From positions 1,302,001-1,366,000 of the forward strand of contig NZ_CP034159.1 of the NCBI RefSeq assembly GCF_003860585.1: a stretch of 64,000 bases of DNA, in the 5' to 3' direction. The notes beneath the pieces are model-generated. The model did not search any database and was not told the origin of the DNA. It worked only from the letters and a program-made list of their open reading frames with translations. Position 1 is the stretch's first letter. Each line of letters opens with the position of its first letter. The position numbers were made by a program, and so were the translations under genes. Shown piece after piece: positions 63,374 through 64,000 of the stretch. Source of the DNA: Kaistella carnis (GTDB lineage Bacteria; Bacteroidota; Bacteroidia; Flavobacteriales; Weeksellaceae).

Positions 63374-63463
63374 ATGCCAAGCGGAAAGAAAAGAAAGAGA
63401 CACAAGGTTGCAACTCACAAAAGAAAGAAAAGAAGAAGAGCAAACAGACACAAGAAAAAATAA
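63374..63463 (+). CDS. 29-residue basic protein, AURKAIP1/COX24 (mS38)-like
   Basis: ATG at 63374, TAA at 63461. The product is MPSGKKRKRHKVATHKRKKR followed by RRANRHKKK, almost entirely Lys/Arg/His. Bacteroidota carry this small gene between HU and rng; it corresponds to the C-terminal AURKAIP1/COX24 segment of mitoribosomal protein mS38. It is probably a ribosome-associated peptide. Transcribed with HU (53 bp gap). Confidence 0.8.
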   Translation: MPSGKKRKRHKVATHKRKKRRRANRHKKK

Positions 63464-63487
63464 TCTCTTTGCGATTTACAATATAAC

Positions 63488-63536
63488 AATATAGTTGGTG
63501 TTTTTATATGTTTAAAACTTCACCAGCTATATTTTT
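63488..63536 (+). terminator. terminator of the HU / small basic protein unit
   Basis: AATATAGTTGGTG pairs with CACCAGCTATATT (one G.T) around a 20-nt loop, followed by TTTG-rich sequence. The T tract is short. Confidence 0.6.
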
Positions 63537-63688
63537 GTTTTTAATGAAGTTGAAAAATTGGTCCTGATCATGATACTTAAAGCATGATGACCATTTTAAA
63601 CAAAGCATAGAAACTATAAAAAAATGGGCCGATTAAGATGTTTCTCACAAGAAGAGAAATTTACCATCCTTAATCCCCAAACTAAAGA

Positions 63689-64000
63689 ATGAAGAAAGAA
63701 CTGATAATATCACATGAAGGTGAGCAATCTAAAATTGCCCTGCTCGAAGACGGCCGTCTTTTTGAACTCCATGAACAGGAGGACAAAAGCGACTTCGTGG
63801 TAGGCGATTTATTTATCGGTAAAGTAAAAAAACTCGCACCCAACCTGAATGCTGCTTTTGTCAGCATTGGGTACGAAAAAGATGCCTTTCTGCACTATCA
63901 GGATTTAGGTCCTCAATTTCTGACCTACAAAAAATTTCTACAGGACACGGTTTCCAAAAAACAACAGAACTCTTCTCTCAAAAATTTCGAAATTCAAAAA
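63689..64000 (+). CDS. rng: ribonuclease E/G family protein (RNase G), 5' part
   Basis: 104 codons inside the window: MKKELIISHEGEQSKIALLEDGRLFELH and the S1-like segment VGDLFIGKVKKLAPNLNAAFVSIGYEKDAFLHYQDLGP, the N-terminus of the RNase E/G family; catalytic residues lie beyond the edge. Flavobacteria have a single enzyme of about 515 residues. Role: rRNA maturation and mRNA decay. Confidence 0.92.
   Translation, partial: MKKELIISHEGEQSKIALLEDGRLFELHEQEDKSDFVVGDLFIGKVKKLAPNLNAAFVSIGYEKDAFLHYQDLGPQFLTYKKFLQDTVSKKQQNSSLKNFEIQK

Noticed and set aside
1..64000. tRNA or rRNA genes
   Set aside because: No stretch with cloverleaf features such as GGTTCGAATC-type T-loops or conserved rRNA sequence was noticed by eye; a dedicated scan was not possible.

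Overview
The window looks like a chromosomal segment of a Flavobacteriia bacterium, most likely the Chryseobacterium/Kaistella/Elizabethkingia group (Weeksellaceae). It is AT-rich. Several promoters fit the Bacteroidota -7 box TAnnTTTG. It carries gldD next to mutY, HU and rng, a flavobacterial type of oleate hydratase, and many short secreted proteins and lipoproteins with Flavobacteriia-style signal peptides. I saw no rRNA, tRNA or CRISPR array.

Left flank (1-16.9 kb), ordinary chromosome: a partial subtilase, a cytochrome P450, a 1338-residue helicase-nuclease, a membrane protein, a HopJ-family protein, broken DUF1501 and DUF1800 genes, a nitronate-monooxygenase-like flavoprotein, a DEAD-box RNA helicase, a cupin, a small membrane protein, and a secreted LolA-like gene interrupted by an amber codon.

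Central accessory region (17.0-56.4 kb): the main feature is an integron-like system. A tyrosine recombinase at 55313-56398 (+) lies beside an attI-like core at about 55165-55171. Beside the core is a textbook Bacteroidota promoter (TTTG-N19-TATATTTG) pointing leftward into a row of about twelve gene cassettes (32.6-55.2 kb). Nearly all cassette genes read leftward. The cassettes are separated by 120-190 bp imperfect palindromes that behave like attC sites. Each cassette starts with TTRnnn, and the inverse core at its far end is complementary to that cassette's own start, which is the signature of integron cassettes. The recombinase has the C-terminal SPLDRL of integron integrases but lacks the IntI-specific insertion. 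A second, shorter array (17.0-24.4 kb, about three cassettes) ends at a second recombinase of the same type (24541-25584, -). Cassette products include a methyltransferase, a GNAT acetyltransferase, a fused ATPase-DUF4435 protein resembling the PARIS defence proteins AriA and AriB, a DinB protein with a Crp-type regulator, a phosphodiester glycosidase, a PUR/SANT-like protein with a transglutaminase-like partner, and several lipoproteins or small membrane proteins.

Six copies of a 2.4 kb element sit exactly at attC/cassette junctions. Each encodes a tyrosine recombinase overlapping an IS91-type HUH (Y2) transposase. Its ends are cassette-like (TTGAAC at the left; GTTCAAC plus a hairpin with a conserved 2-nt bulge at the right). 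A solo relic of its right end and an IS1182-family insertion inside another attC are also present.

Between the two arrays (25.6-32.5 kb) lies a lipid-related cluster: oleate hydratase, 3-hydroxyacyl-CoA dehydrogenase, an exported alpha/beta hydrolase, a Crp-type regulator and a small monooxygenase.

Right flank (56.4-64 kb), conserved chromosome: two exported peptidyl-prolyl isomerases, a PfkB sugar kinase, gldD, mutY, an HU protein, a 29-residue mS38/AURKAIP1-like protein and the start of rng.
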